Below, in pieces: positions 1 through 6,589 of a DNA stretch of 7,265 nt. The notes beneath the pieces were generated by a model. The model ran no database searches. It was not told the origin of the DNA and saw only the letters and a list, made by a program, of their open reading frames with translations. The DNA is taken from positions 1 through 7,265 of the forward strand of contig JAISMI010000052.1 of NCBI GenBank assembly GCA_031276835.1, in the 5' to 3' direction. Position 1 is the first letter of the stretch; each line of letters begins with the position of its first letter. The translations under genes were made by a program, and so were the position numbers. Source of the DNA: Holosporaceae bacterium. Lineage in GTDB: Bacteria > Pseudomonadota > Alphaproteobacteria > UBA3830.

Positions 1-213
1 GATTAACGCCGACAACGCCGCTCCGGAGGCGAGGACTATAATTCTCTCCAACTGATCGTCGGATTGTTTATCAATTTTATTAAATTCCGCGTTCACAAAT
101 TTTTTCGAGAGCGAGAACGAGGTCAAAATTGCGAGGGAAAGAAAAATAGAGACGGCGGCGGAGATAATTTCTTGTTCTGCGAAAAGATTTCCTAGGTTTA
201 ATAAAAAATTCAT
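1..213 (-). CDS. N-terminal part of an unrecognised membrane protein
   Basis: This reading frame is open from an ATG at 213 to the left edge, so 71 residues are visible and the C-terminus is missing. The start is supported by a Shine-Dalgarno-like AGGAAG seven bases upstream on the minus strand. After a short N-terminus (MNFLLNLGNLFAEQ), residues about 16-34 (IISAAVSIFLSLAILTSF) look like a transmembrane helix. A polar, charged stretch follows (about 35-57), and a second hydrophobic segment begins at about 58 and continues beyond the edge. There is no cleavable signal peptide of normal shape, so it is probably a multi-spanning inner-membrane protein. I do not recognise the family, and no catalytic motif is visible. 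It lies head to head with comF across 42 bp. That the frame is coding rests on the open frame, the ribosome binding site and the hydrophobic pattern. Confidence 0.6.
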   Translation of the reverse strand, partial: MNFLLNLGNLFAEQEIISAAVSIFLSLAILTSFSLSKKFVNAEFNKIDKQSDDQLERIIVLASGAALSALI

Positions 214-255
214 AACACGCTTCCTACAATAACCAACATTATTTTAGCGCAAAAT

Positions 256-1035
256 ATGGCGAAGGGGTATTTTTTGTTTAATTTCATTCATAAATTTTTA
301 TCATTTATCGAAAACATTTGTTTTCCAATAACCTGCTGCAGTTGTGGGGCGTTTGTTGATTCCGAGGGATTATGCCCCGAATGCTGGAAAAAAATTAAGT
401 GGATAGACAATCCGAAATGCAAAATTTGCGGGACGCCTTTTGAGTTGGATATTGAAGCTGTATGCGCCGAATGTTTGAGAAAAAGGCCTCATTTCGACGA
501 AGCCGTTTCCGTAATGGAGTACGACGATTTTTCCAAAGGCATGATATTGAGATTTAAGCACGGAGACACAACATATATATCTCGACAATTGGCGACTTGG
601 ATTTATCGGGCGGCGGAAAATGTCATAAAGAATGCGGATATTATTATTCCAGTTCCGATACATTTTTTTAAAAGACTAAAGCGAAAATATAATCAGTCGG
701 AATTATTAGCGTTGGAATTAAAAAAACTCAGCGGAATTTCATATGAGCCGAGAATTTTAAGAAAAAATAAACATACGCCTCAGCAGGAAGGATTATCTCG
801 GATTATGCGTTTGAAAAACGTCAATGGATCGTTTGGAGTGAATTCCCAATACTCCGATTTGCTGCGGGGAAGAACGGTGGTTTTGGTGGACGACGTTTTG
901 ACCACTGGCGCCACCGTCAACGAATGCTCTAAAATATTAAAAAAACACGGAGCAATTAAAGTGACGGTTTTGACCGTCGCAAGGGTTAATTATGGAACGT
1001 CGCGACATTTCGAAAAACTAATGTTTCCGGTTTGA
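256..1035 (+). CDS. comF: ComF family protein (phosphoribosyltransferase-like, with N-terminal zinc clusters)
   Basis: The 259-residue protein has the full ComF/GntX layout. Residues 22-73 hold cysteines spaced as two Cys4 sets, C27/C30/C40/C43 and C55/C58/C70/C73, likely zinc sites. Residues about 85-110 carry the typical FKHGD region. Residues 128-240 form a type I phosphoribosyltransferase fold with the conserved IPVPIHFFKRLKRKYNQSE segment (131-149) and the PRPP-binding loop VLVDDVLTTGATV (209-221). ComF proteins are cytoplasmic; in naturally competent bacteria they are needed for DNA uptake or processing of incoming single strands, but the gene is also widespread in non-competent bacteria and its reaction is not firmly known. 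No other competence gene is in view. The ATG at 256 gives the normal short lead before the first cysteine; no good Shine-Dalgarno sequence precedes it, so the start is less certain than the gene. Length is normal for the family. Confidence 0.93.
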   Translation: MAKGYFLFNFIHKFLSFIENICFPITCCSCGAFVDSEGLCPECWKKIKWIDNPKCKICGTPFELDIEAVCAECLRKRPHFDEAVSVMEYDDFSKGMILRFKHGDTTYISRQLATWIYRAAENVIKNADIIIPVPIHFFKRLKRKYNQSELLALELKKLSGISYEPRILRKNKHTPQQEGLSRIMRLKNVNGSFGVNSQYSDLLRGRTVVLVDDVLTTGATVNECSKILKKHGAIKVTVLTVARVNYGTSRHFEKLMFPV

Positions 1036-1252
1036 AATGCATATATGAATTGCGCAAAGAACTACAGTTAAAATATATAACCAAAGACGAGAAATTAAAA
1101 AAACGATTTGTTATATTCTTATGAAAATATAAAATTATTCGACGTATGTATCGAACTTATTGTATTTTATAGTAATTTTTTTATACGGCTGAATTGATCA
1201 GTCCAAGGAACATAATAATTTCGATATGTCTTTGGGAGCGCATAATGTATAC

Positions 1253-1265
1253 TTATCGACGATAA
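1253..1265. repeat. 13-bp palindrome just upstream of yebC
   Basis: TTATCG-A-CGATAA is a perfect inverted repeat with 6-bp arms and a single central base. It lies 3 bp before the AAGGA ribosome binding site of yebC and inside the presumed 5' untranslated region. It could be an operator half-pair or a small mRNA feature near the ribosome binding site; with a one-base centre it cannot form a normal RNA hairpin without opening part of the stem. Whether it is functional is unknown. Confidence 0.35.
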
Positions 1266-1268
1266 TTT

Positions 1269-1273
1269 AAGGA
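1269..1273 (+). promoter_or_regulatory. Ribosome binding site that sets the yebC start
   Basis: AAGGA lies 9 bases before the ATG at 1283, a workable distance. The earlier in-frame ATGs at 1274 and 1277 are only 0 and 3 bases from it, too close for initiation. The site therefore favours 1283, which also gives the conserved N-terminus MSGHSQF. Confidence 0.7.
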
Positions 1274-1282
1274 ATGATGATT

Positions 1283-2017
1283 ATGTCCGGACATTCGCAA
1301 TTTAAAAATATCATGTATAGAAAAGGAGCTCAGGATGCAAGAAGGGCGAAGGTTTTCTCCAAGATCTCAAGAGAAATAATTGTGGCCGTAAAGGAGGGAG
1401 GAACCGATCCCGAAAGCAACAGCCGTCTGAGATCTGCTCTGCTAAGCGCTCGCTCGGAAAACATGCCGAAAGATAATGTCGATCGCGCCATTAAAAAGGC
1501 CGTTGGAGGAGACGCTAGCGCGGAATATCAAAGCGTAAGATACGAAGGATACGGTCCTGGAGGCGTAGCCATCATAGTTGAAGGATTAACCGACAATAAA
1601 AATCGCACCGCTCCGGAAGTAAGATCGGCGTTTACAAAATTTGGAGGAAATCTTGGAGAGACTAACAGCGTGAGTTTCCAATTTGATCATGCGGGGTATA
1701 TTTCCTACGGTCCAAAAGTCGCTTCCGAAGACGAGATGTTTGAAGCGGCAATTGACGCCGGCGCAAACGATATACTTTGCAACGAAATTTTTGAAATTAT
1801 CTGTCCCCTTGAACAACTGTCCTCCGTAAGAGATGTCTTAACTCAAAAATTTGGAGATCCATTAGAGGCAAAAGTTACCTGGCTGCCCCAAAATACCGTT
1901 TCCATTGACGGAGATAGCGCCAAAACCTTGTTCAAACTCATTGAAACGCTGGAAGATAACGACGACGTTCAGTCGGTGATAGCAAATTACGAAGTTCCCG
2001 AAGGATTTACGCTCTAG
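1283..2017 (+). CDS. yebC: YebC/TACO1 family translation factor
   Basis: The protein is 244 residues from the start chosen here (the frame extends 9 bases further up through two extra ATGs), the usual YebC length. Family hallmarks are visible in order: MSGHSQFKNIMYRKGAQDARRAK (1-23), the basic N-terminal domain ending in NMPKDN (60-65), YEGYGPGG (87-94), LTDNKNRTAPEVR (102-114), GGNLGETNSVSF (121-132), and DDVQSVIANYEVP near the C-terminus (227-239). Phe7 replaces the Trp of the enterobacterial HSKW form; the HSQFKNIM form is, as far as I recall, typical of alphaproteobacteria. These cytoplasmic proteins were long annotated as transcriptional regulators; the mitochondrial homologue TACO1 supports translation of COX1, and some bacterial members relieve ribosome stalling at proline-rich stretches. 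The ruv genes that often neighbour yebC are absent. It meets the leftward peptidase gene tail to tail with 2 bp between stops. Confidence 0.95.
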   Translation: MSGHSQFKNIMYRKGAQDARRAKVFSKISREIIVAVKEGGTDPESNSRLRSALLSARSENMPKDNVDRAIKKAVGGDASAEYQSVRYEGYGPGGVAIIVEGLTDNKNRTAPEVRSAFTKFGGNLGETNSVSFQFDHAGYISYGPKVASEDEMFEAAIDAGANDILCNEIFEIICPLEQLSSVRDVLTQKFGDPLEAKVTWLPQNTVSIDGDSAKTLFKLIETLEDNDDVQSVIANYEVPEGFTL

Positions 2018-2019
2018 GA

Positions 2020-3297
2020 TTATCCATTGGGAATATTTATGCCGCAAAGCTGCAGCGCGTTAATAACGGACGAGGCGTCGCTTTTTCCCACGGTAATCAC
2101 AGAAGCGTCGGAGGATAAGATTTTATTGGCGAGCTTTTGCACATCCTCGACGGTTATAGAGTTAATTTTTTGAAGAATTTCCTTCCGTTCAAGAGGATGT
2201 TTAAAAATCAGCGTTTGATTCACAATTTGCTCGCAGGAAGCGGAGTTGCTTTCGTTGGCCATAAGTAAACTGGCTTTAAATTGCGCCTTCGTTCTTTTTA
2301 TCTCTTTTTCGGAAATATTTTCACAGGTTTTTATCAATTCGCCCGACACGACGTTTGACAATTCGGAGAGTTTGTTGGGCGACGTCGCCGCGTATACTCC
2401 GAATAATCCATTTTTTCTATAGGATGAGGAAAACGAATATATCGCGTAGGCCAATCCTCTTTTTTCTCTAACTTCCTGAAACAATCGCGACGACATTCCT
2501 CCCCCCAAAACCGACGATAGAATCGCCAAAGTATAGTAGTCGTCGCTTGTGCTTGATACTCCGTTGAATCCGATAATCGCGTGCGTTTGTTCAAGATCGC
2601 GGATATCGGAATATGAGCCGCCCACATAGTCGTATTGCGTGTCGTGGACGGGAGTCGCGTCTCCCTTAAACGCGGAAAAATATTTATCTGCAGATTTTAA
2701 TAACTCTTCATGATCGACGTTTCCAGCGGCGGCAAATACTATGTTATCTGGATTATAGTATTTGGCGCGATAGGCGCGCAAATCCGACGCTTCTATGGCG
2801 GAAACAACGTCGACCGTTCCCAAAATAGAGCGTCCCATGGACTGATTCGCAAAGGCGACGTTTTGAAAATGATCGAAAATTATATCGTCGGGAGTATCGT
2901 TAGTCTGAGAAATTTCCTGGAGAATAACTCCCCGTTCCCTTTCCAATTCTTCCTCCGGAAAAGTGGGATTTTGTAAAATATCCGACAAAATATCTATCGC
3001 CAATTGTCCGTCTTCCTTCAATACTTTTGCATGAAACGCCGTTGTTTCCTTAGACGTATAGGCGTTTAGATAGCCGCCGACCGACTCTATTTCTTCCGTA
3101 ATTTCTTTGGCGATCCTTGAGGCGGTTCCCTTAAAGGCCATATGTTCAAGAAAATGGGAAATACCGTTGTTATCTTCTTCTTCGCAAACTCCGCCGGCTT
3201 CAATCCAGTATCCCAGTACGATGCTTTCGAAATTTTCTATATTTTTCGTAACAACTCGAATTCCATTATCTAATTGCGTCAAAATCGCTTTGCTCAT
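2020..3297 (-). CDS. M16 family zinc peptidase, processing-peptidase type
   Basis: The 425-residue protein is a single-unit M16B peptidase, the bacterial relative of the mitochondrial processing peptidase beta subunit. The inverted zinc motif HFLEH is at 48-52 (H48, E51 as catalytic glutamate, H52), and the distal zinc ligand is E128 in RGVILQE, 76 residues after H52 as in the mitochondrial enzyme. The C-terminal half has the family's GGGMSSRLF (265-273) and RGLAYAI (280-286) segments. All catalytic residues are present, so it should be an active metallo-endopeptidase that cleaves peptides or presequence-like substrates inside a closed chamber. No signal peptide is visible, so a cytoplasmic site is likely. 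The ATG at 3297 overlaps the dac stop by one base (TAATG), and a GGAG lies 7 bases upstream, so translation is probably coupled to dac. Its own substrate cannot be read from the sequence. Confidence 0.94.
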   Translation of the reverse strand: MSKAILTQLDNGIRVVTKNIENFESIVLGYWIEAGGVCEEEDNNGISHFLEHMAFKGTASRIAKEITEEIESVGGYLNAYTSKETTAFHAKVLKEDGQLAIDILSDILQNPTFPEEELERERGVILQEISQTNDTPDDIIFDHFQNVAFANQSMGRSILGTVDVVSAIEASDLRAYRAKYYNPDNIVFAAAGNVDHEELLKSADKYFSAFKGDATPVHDTQYDYVGGSYSDIRDLEQTHAIIGFNGVSSTSDDYYTLAILSSVLGGGMSSRLFQEVREKRGLAYAIYSFSSSYRKNGLFGVYAATSPNKLSELSNVVSGELIKTCENISEKEIKRTKAQFKASLLMANESNSASCEQIVNQTLIFKHPLERKEILQKINSITVEDVQKLANKILSSDASVITVGKSDASSVINALQLCGINIPNG

Positions 3298-4223
3298 TAA
3301 TTGGCTCCATTATTATGCGACAGCTCTTTTAGCTTGTTGTAGACTCCGGAGACCGCTTGAACCGACGACGATGATCCGCTGGAAGTTTTTTGACTTGGAC
3401 GTCTTGGTATTTCACGACTGATTAACTTGGAGAATCCTTTTTTCAGGAGTAAATCAGCCAAAGCGTCTCGTTTTCGGCTGGTTCTTCCCCCTAAAACAAC
3501 TGCAATGAGGCGAGTTTTCCCCTTAATGGCGGAGGCCGCTAAATTAAATCCAGAGGCGTTCAGAAAACCGGTTTTTATTCCATCCACAATAATATCGCCT
3601 TTTTTTCCCAGCAGCGAGTAATGGCCTTTTATGCATTTATTATTGAGACAAAATTTCTTATGGGCAAACAAATGATAATAACTGGGATATTCTATAAGCA
3701 GAGCGCGAGCTAACTTCGCCATATCTCTGGCCGTTGTGAGCTGTCGCGGATCCTTCCATCCGGACGGGTTGAAAAATATCGTGGACGACATGCCGAGACG
3801 TTGAGCTTCCTTATTCATCATATCTATGAAACGTTTTTCTGAGTTTCCTCCTAGATGTTCCGCAAGTGCGGTGGCAATGTCGTTTGCGGATTTCACAATC
3901 AAAGCTAAAATTGCGTTGCGAACGCTAATATATTCTCCGGCTTTCAGACCGAGCACAGTCGGTTTTTGAGCCGCCGCGTGCGGGGAGACGCGAATCATCG
4001 TAGTCGGGTAAATTTTTCTCTGCTGCAAAGCTTTAAAAGTCAGCAGCAGCGTCATCATTTTCACCAGAGAAGCCGGCTGAGTCCTTTGATCTGCATTATA
4101 GGAATAGATTATTTCCCCATTTTTTGCATTTATAACAATCGCCGCGTTCACCGGAGAATAAATCGCATGGGAAAGATTGAAACATAAAAGAAACGCAAGC
4201 GCGACAAATAAACGTTTAGGCAA
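3297..4223 (-). CDS. D-alanyl-D-alanine carboxypeptidase (penicillin-binding protein, S11 family)
   Basis: The 308-residue protein carries the three S11 active-site motifs: SLVK (52-55, S52 nucleophile and K55), SAN (112-114) and KTG (217-219), within PASLVKMMTL, VKSANDIATALAEHLGG and VDGIKTGFLNASGFNLAAS. It removes the terminal D-Ala from peptidoglycan pentapeptides in the periplasm. The hydrophobic N-terminus (3-20, ending SHA) is a likely Sec signal peptide. The DacA/PBP5-type C-terminal beta domain and amphipathic membrane anchor are not evident; the chain ends in a basic, serine-rich tail (about 270-308). A C-x4-C pair (C192, C197) sits before the KTG region and could form a disulfide. 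The start codon is TTG at 4223, chosen because a strong GGGAG lies 5 bases upstream and the signal peptide begins there; no ATG or GTG fits. It overlaps the M16 peptidase gene by 1 nt. It could be called dacA or dacC, but the subclass is not certain. Confidence 0.94.
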   Translation of the reverse strand: MPKRLFVALAFLLCFNLSHAIYSPVNAAIVINAKNGEIIYSYNADQRTQPASLVKMMTLLLTFKALQQRKIYPTTMIRVSPHAAAQKPTVLGLKAGEYISVRNAILALIVKSANDIATALAEHLGGNSEKRFIDMMNKEAQRLGMSSTIFFNPSGWKDPRQLTTARDMAKLARALLIEYPSYYHLFAHKKFCLNNKCIKGHYSLLGKKGDIIVDGIKTGFLNASGFNLAASAIKGKTRLIAVVLGGRTSRKRDALADLLLKKGFSKLISREIPRRPSQKTSSGSSSSVQAVSGVYNKLKELSHNNGAN

Positions 4224-4228
4224 AGTTA

Positions 4229-4233
4229 CTCCC
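4229..4233 (-). promoter_or_regulatory. Ribosome binding site supporting the TTG start of the carboxypeptidase
   Basis: On the minus strand GGGAG is followed by TAACT and then TTG CCT AAA. The 5-base gap is suitable and no in-frame ATG or GTG lies near, so this site decides in favour of the rare TTG start. Confidence 0.7.
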
Positions 4234-4264
4234 TGAGATTCAAGGCGGCATAAATTAATAAAAA

Positions 4265-4492
4265 CTAGGAAGTTTTCAGACCAAACGCCTGATAACGATT
4301 TTTAAACTTCGCCAGTTGTCCTCCGGTATCCACCAATTGTCGAATTCCGGTCCATGCCGGATGCGACTTGGAATCGATATCGAGCTTTAGCGTATCTCCT
4401 TCTTTTCCCCAGGTGGATTTTGTTTTAAATGCAAAGCCGTCCGTCATGATAACGTTTATTTCATGATAGTCCGGATGTATATTTTTCTTCAT
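4265..4492 (-). CDS. rpmE: 50S ribosomal protein L31 (zinc-free form)
   Basis: The 75-residue protein matches bacterial L31 from end to end: [19 protein letters not shown] (1-19), [16 protein letters not shown] (26-41), SHPAWTG (43-49) and a C-terminal [10 protein letters not shown] (63-72). It is a small protein of the large ribosomal subunit at the contact with the 30S subunit. It has no cysteine at all, so it is the C-minus form without the CxxC zinc site; this form does not depend on zinc. In other bacteria such copies can replace a zinc-binding L31 under zinc shortage, but the sequence resembles the ordinary alphaproteobacterial L31, so it may well be the only copy. The ATG at 4492 has AGGGA 9 bases upstream (4502-4506). 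It lies 51 bp after glyS and 41 bp before dac, with no terminator visible in either gap. Confidence 0.95.
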   Translation of the reverse strand: MKKNIHPDYHEINVIMTDGFAFKTKSTWGKEGDTLKLDIDSKSHPAWTGIRQLVDTGGQLAKFKNRYQAFGLKTS

Positions 4493-4522
4493 AAAAATAG
4501 TTCCCTTTAACGTAGCTGCAAT

Positions 4523-4549
4523 GTTATATAAAGTCGGAAAAAATCACAA
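4523..4549 (-). promoter_or_regulatory. Possible weak promoter before rpmE
   Basis: On the minus strand TTGTGA (4549-4544, at the glyS stop) and TATAAC (4528-4523) are separated by 15 bp, short of the 17-bp optimum. It could give rpmE extra transcription independent of glyQS. In sequence this rich in A and T such matches occur often by chance, so this is only a candidate. Confidence 0.2.
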
Positions 4550-6589
4550 TAGTTTCTCGCTTATAGGCGCAATTTTTTTTTGCGTTGCACAATCCTTCAT
4601 AACCGAATTAAATACAAAGGACAGTTTCGTCAAGAGATTGCGTCGATTTTGTCGAACGCGTTCGTCCCGAGTATTGACTAAAATTTTATCAAAAAAATCA
4701 ATTAGTTGTTTTTCCACCGTTAAACAGACGGCAAGTTGATCCTCGAATCCTCTAATGTTTAAAAGATTTTTTTCTAACTCTTGGATTTTTTCAAGCAGGT
4801 TAATTTCTTCTTTTTCTTTTAGTAGAGTTTCGTTTACGAAGTCGTCGTCGTTTGATTGAACGATATTTTTTATGCGTTTATGCATTTCCAATAGCTTTTT
4901 TCCGGAATCTCGGTTCAAAAAGTCATTTAAAATTTCCGCCCTCCGGTAGATCGTCGGTATCGGATTGTCGGACGTTGCGACGGAGTTCGCCGCTTCGGGA
5001 GAAATTCCCAATTCTTTAAGGACTATTTTTAGGCGATCCAGAATAAAATCATGGACTTTTTCCACCGCATCCGGTTTTAGATCGGTTCCTGGCAATTGTT
5101 CGAAGGCTTTTTGTATAATTTCTTTCAGATCAAAAAGTAAATTAAAATTTTTGACGATTTTTATAATTCCGATTGCGGCCCGTCGCAGGGCAAATGGATC
5201 TTTTGAGCCGGTCGGTTCTTTTCCAATGGCAAAGAAGCCCGTTATGAGTTCGATTTTATCCGCCAACGAAAGTAGACCGCTGAGATTTTTTGTAATTTCA
5301 TCCGCCGGACGATATTGATCTCGAATAGCGTCGCACACGTCGGAATTTTCCCCTTGAATTCTTGCGTAGTAAGCGCCCATGATTCCCTGTAGCTCGGAAA
5401 ATTCTCCGACCATTCCTGTTGAAAGATCGCATTTGGCGAGAAGAGCGGCCTTTCGTAGCGGTTCTATATCCTGAATTTTTAAAGAATCTCCGAGATGGCC
5501 GCATAGGTTGACCACTCGAACAACGCGATCAAAAACCGTTCCCAGGCGATCGTTAAATGAAATTTTTTTCAATTCCTCTAGACGAGATTTTAACGGTCGC
5601 TGAAGATCCGTTTCGAAAAAGAAAAGAGCGTCCGCCAGTCGCGCATTTAAAACTCGTTCGTTTCCGGAAATTATTGTTTTTCCTCCGTCGGTCGCGACGT
5701 TGTTTGCCACAAACGCAAAATATGGAGCGAGGGTTCCGTTAATTTTTACCGGAAAATATCTCTGGTGAACTTGCATTGGAGTAACTATGACCTCTTCCGG
5801 AAGTTTCATGAACTTTTCCGGAATCTTTCCCAACAGAACTACCGGATACTCCGTCAATCCAACGACTTCTTCCAGTAGTTTTTCGTCGATTTCAACGCTA
5901 AAATGATTTTGCGATTCAAGTTTTTTAAATTCGTCAAGAATAATTTGCTTTCTTTCAAGTTGATCGACGATTACAAGAGAGTCTCGGGTTTTTTTCAAGT
6001 ATTCGTCTATATTTTGCGCTTTAATTTTATTTGGAGAAAGGAAACGACGTCCCCAGGCGTGGTCTTGAAACTCTAAATTTATTTCGGAAAATTTTGCGTT
6101 TAAAGAACGACCGTCTAGAATTGCCATAATATTTCTCAGGGGACGAATAAAAGAGAATTGATAATTTCTCCAGCGCATCGATTTCTTAAAGGGAATTTTT
6201 TTTAGGGCGTTAATTATGACTTCCGCCAATAATTCCGACGTATTTTTTGCTTCGCGCTTTAGAGATATAAAAATAAAAGTTTTTCCATCGACTTGTTTTT
6301 CAAAACAATTATGGCGGGACGCTCCGTTGGCCTGTAGGAATTTTTCCACCGTTTCGGAAGGAGCCGTCGTTTGCGGTCCTTTCTTTTCTTCCCAAAATTC
6401 TTCGACAATTGGATTTAAATCTGCGGAAAAAACCATTCTTCTCGGAGAAACGTAGGATCTAATATTGGCATATCCGATACGAAATTTTTCCAATTCTATC
6501 GCGAGGAGTTTTTCAAATTCAGAAATTGCCGCCGATTGCATTCCGGACGGGATTTCCTCCACCATTAACTCCAGTAGAAAATTAACCAT
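4544..6589 (-). CDS. glyS: Glycine--tRNA ligase beta subunit
   Basis: The 681-residue protein is the beta subunit of the alpha2-beta2 bacterial glycyl-tRNA synthetase, close to the usual 690 or so. It recognises tRNA(Gly) and works with GlyQ, which holds the aminoacylation site. Conserved stretches run in order: [11 protein letters not shown] (5-15), [21 protein letters not shown] (136-156), GRRFLSP (180-186), [21 protein letters not shown] (240-260), [19 protein letters not shown] (263-281), [21 protein letters not shown] (309-329), the HD-like region with [18 protein letters not shown] (393-410), and [12 protein letters not shown] (464-475). The C-terminal anticodon-binding domain is marked by [18 protein letters not shown] (632-649). 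The start ATG at 6589 overlaps the end of glyQ by 8 nt and is preceded by a near-perfect AGGTGA (6601-6596) 6 bases upstream, so the two subunits are likely made together from one mRNA. Confidence 0.97.
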   Translation of the reverse strand: MVNFLLELMVEEIPSGMQSAAISEFEKLLAIELEKFRIGYANIRSYVSPRRMVFSADLNPIVEEFWEEKKGPQTTAPSETVEKFLQANGASRHNCFEKQVDGKTFIFISLKREAKNTSELLAEVIINALKKIPFKKSMRWRNYQFSFIRPLRNIMAILDGRSLNAKFSEINLEFQDHAWGRRFLSPNKIKAQNIDEYLKKTRDSLVIVDQLERKQIILDEFKKLESQNHFSVEIDEKLLEEVVGLTEYPVVLLGKIPEKFMKLPEEVIVTPMQVHQRYFPVKINGTLAPYFAFVANNVATDGGKTIISGNERVLNARLADALFFFETDLQRPLKSRLEELKKISFNDRLGTVFDRVVRVVNLCGHLGDSLKIQDIEPLRKAALLAKCDLSTGMVGEFSELQGIMGAYYARIQGENSDVCDAIRDQYRPADEITKNLSGLLSLADKIELITGFFAIGKEPTGSKDPFALRRAAIGIIKIVKNFNLLFDLKEIIQKAFEQLPGTDLKPDAVEKVHDFILDRLKIVLKELGISPEAANSVATSDNPIPTIYRRAEILNDFLNRDSGKKLLEMHKRIKNIVQSNDDDFVNETLLKEKEEINLLEKIQELEKNLLNIRGFEDQLAVCLTVEKQLIDFFDKILVNTRDERVRQNRRNLLTKLSFVFNSVMKDCATQKKIAPISEKLL

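Larger units (their letters stand above)
1036..1273. other. AT-rich intergenic region between comF and yebC
   Basis: This gap holds no gene I can support. No strong rho-independent terminator follows comF; the only hairpin seen is an all-AT stem (TTATATT/AATATAA, near 1110-1132), which is too weak. A poor sigma70-like pair, TTGTAT (1160-1165) and TATACG (1182-1187) with a 16-bp spacer, could serve yebC, but in sequence this AT-rich such matches are expected by chance. A 14-codon open frame (1226-1270, peptide MSLGAHNVYLSTII) ends 3 bp before the run of ATGs at yebC, but its nearest AAGGA is 17 bases from its ATG. Frames of about 30 codons elsewhere in the gap resemble no known protein. Confidence 0.5.

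Noticed and set aside
1032..1126. Open frame starting at a TTG that overlaps the comF stop (LKCIYELRKELQLKY and onward, about 31 codons)
   Set aside because: It has no ribosome binding site, a composition expected of AT-rich sequence and no resemblance to a known protein. ComF already has its normal C-terminus, so a frameshifted extension is not needed.
1110..1132. Inverted repeat TTATATT/AATATAA after comF as a terminator
   Set aside because: The stem is made only of A-T pairs and no T run follows on the plus strand, so it does not meet the form of a rho-independent terminator.
2334..2627. 97-codon minus-strand frame inside the M16 peptidase gene
   Set aside because: It is another frame of the same strand as the peptidase, whose own frame carries all family motifs; no sign of a frameshift in the peptidase requires it.
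3107..3421. 104-codon plus-strand frame across the junction of dac and the peptidase gene
   Set aside because: It is antisense to two well-supported genes, has no good ribosome binding site and yields no recognisable protein.
4224..4264. Gap between rpmE and dac searched for a terminator or promoter
   Set aside because: Only the ribosome binding site of dac is visible; there is no hairpin with a T run and no convincing promoter pair.
4965..5318. 117-codon open frame on the plus strand, opposite glyS
   Set aside because: It lies wholly within glyS, which is conserved along its length. The peptide is rich in Arg and Ser, as expected from antisense reading of this coding sequence, and resembles no protein I know.
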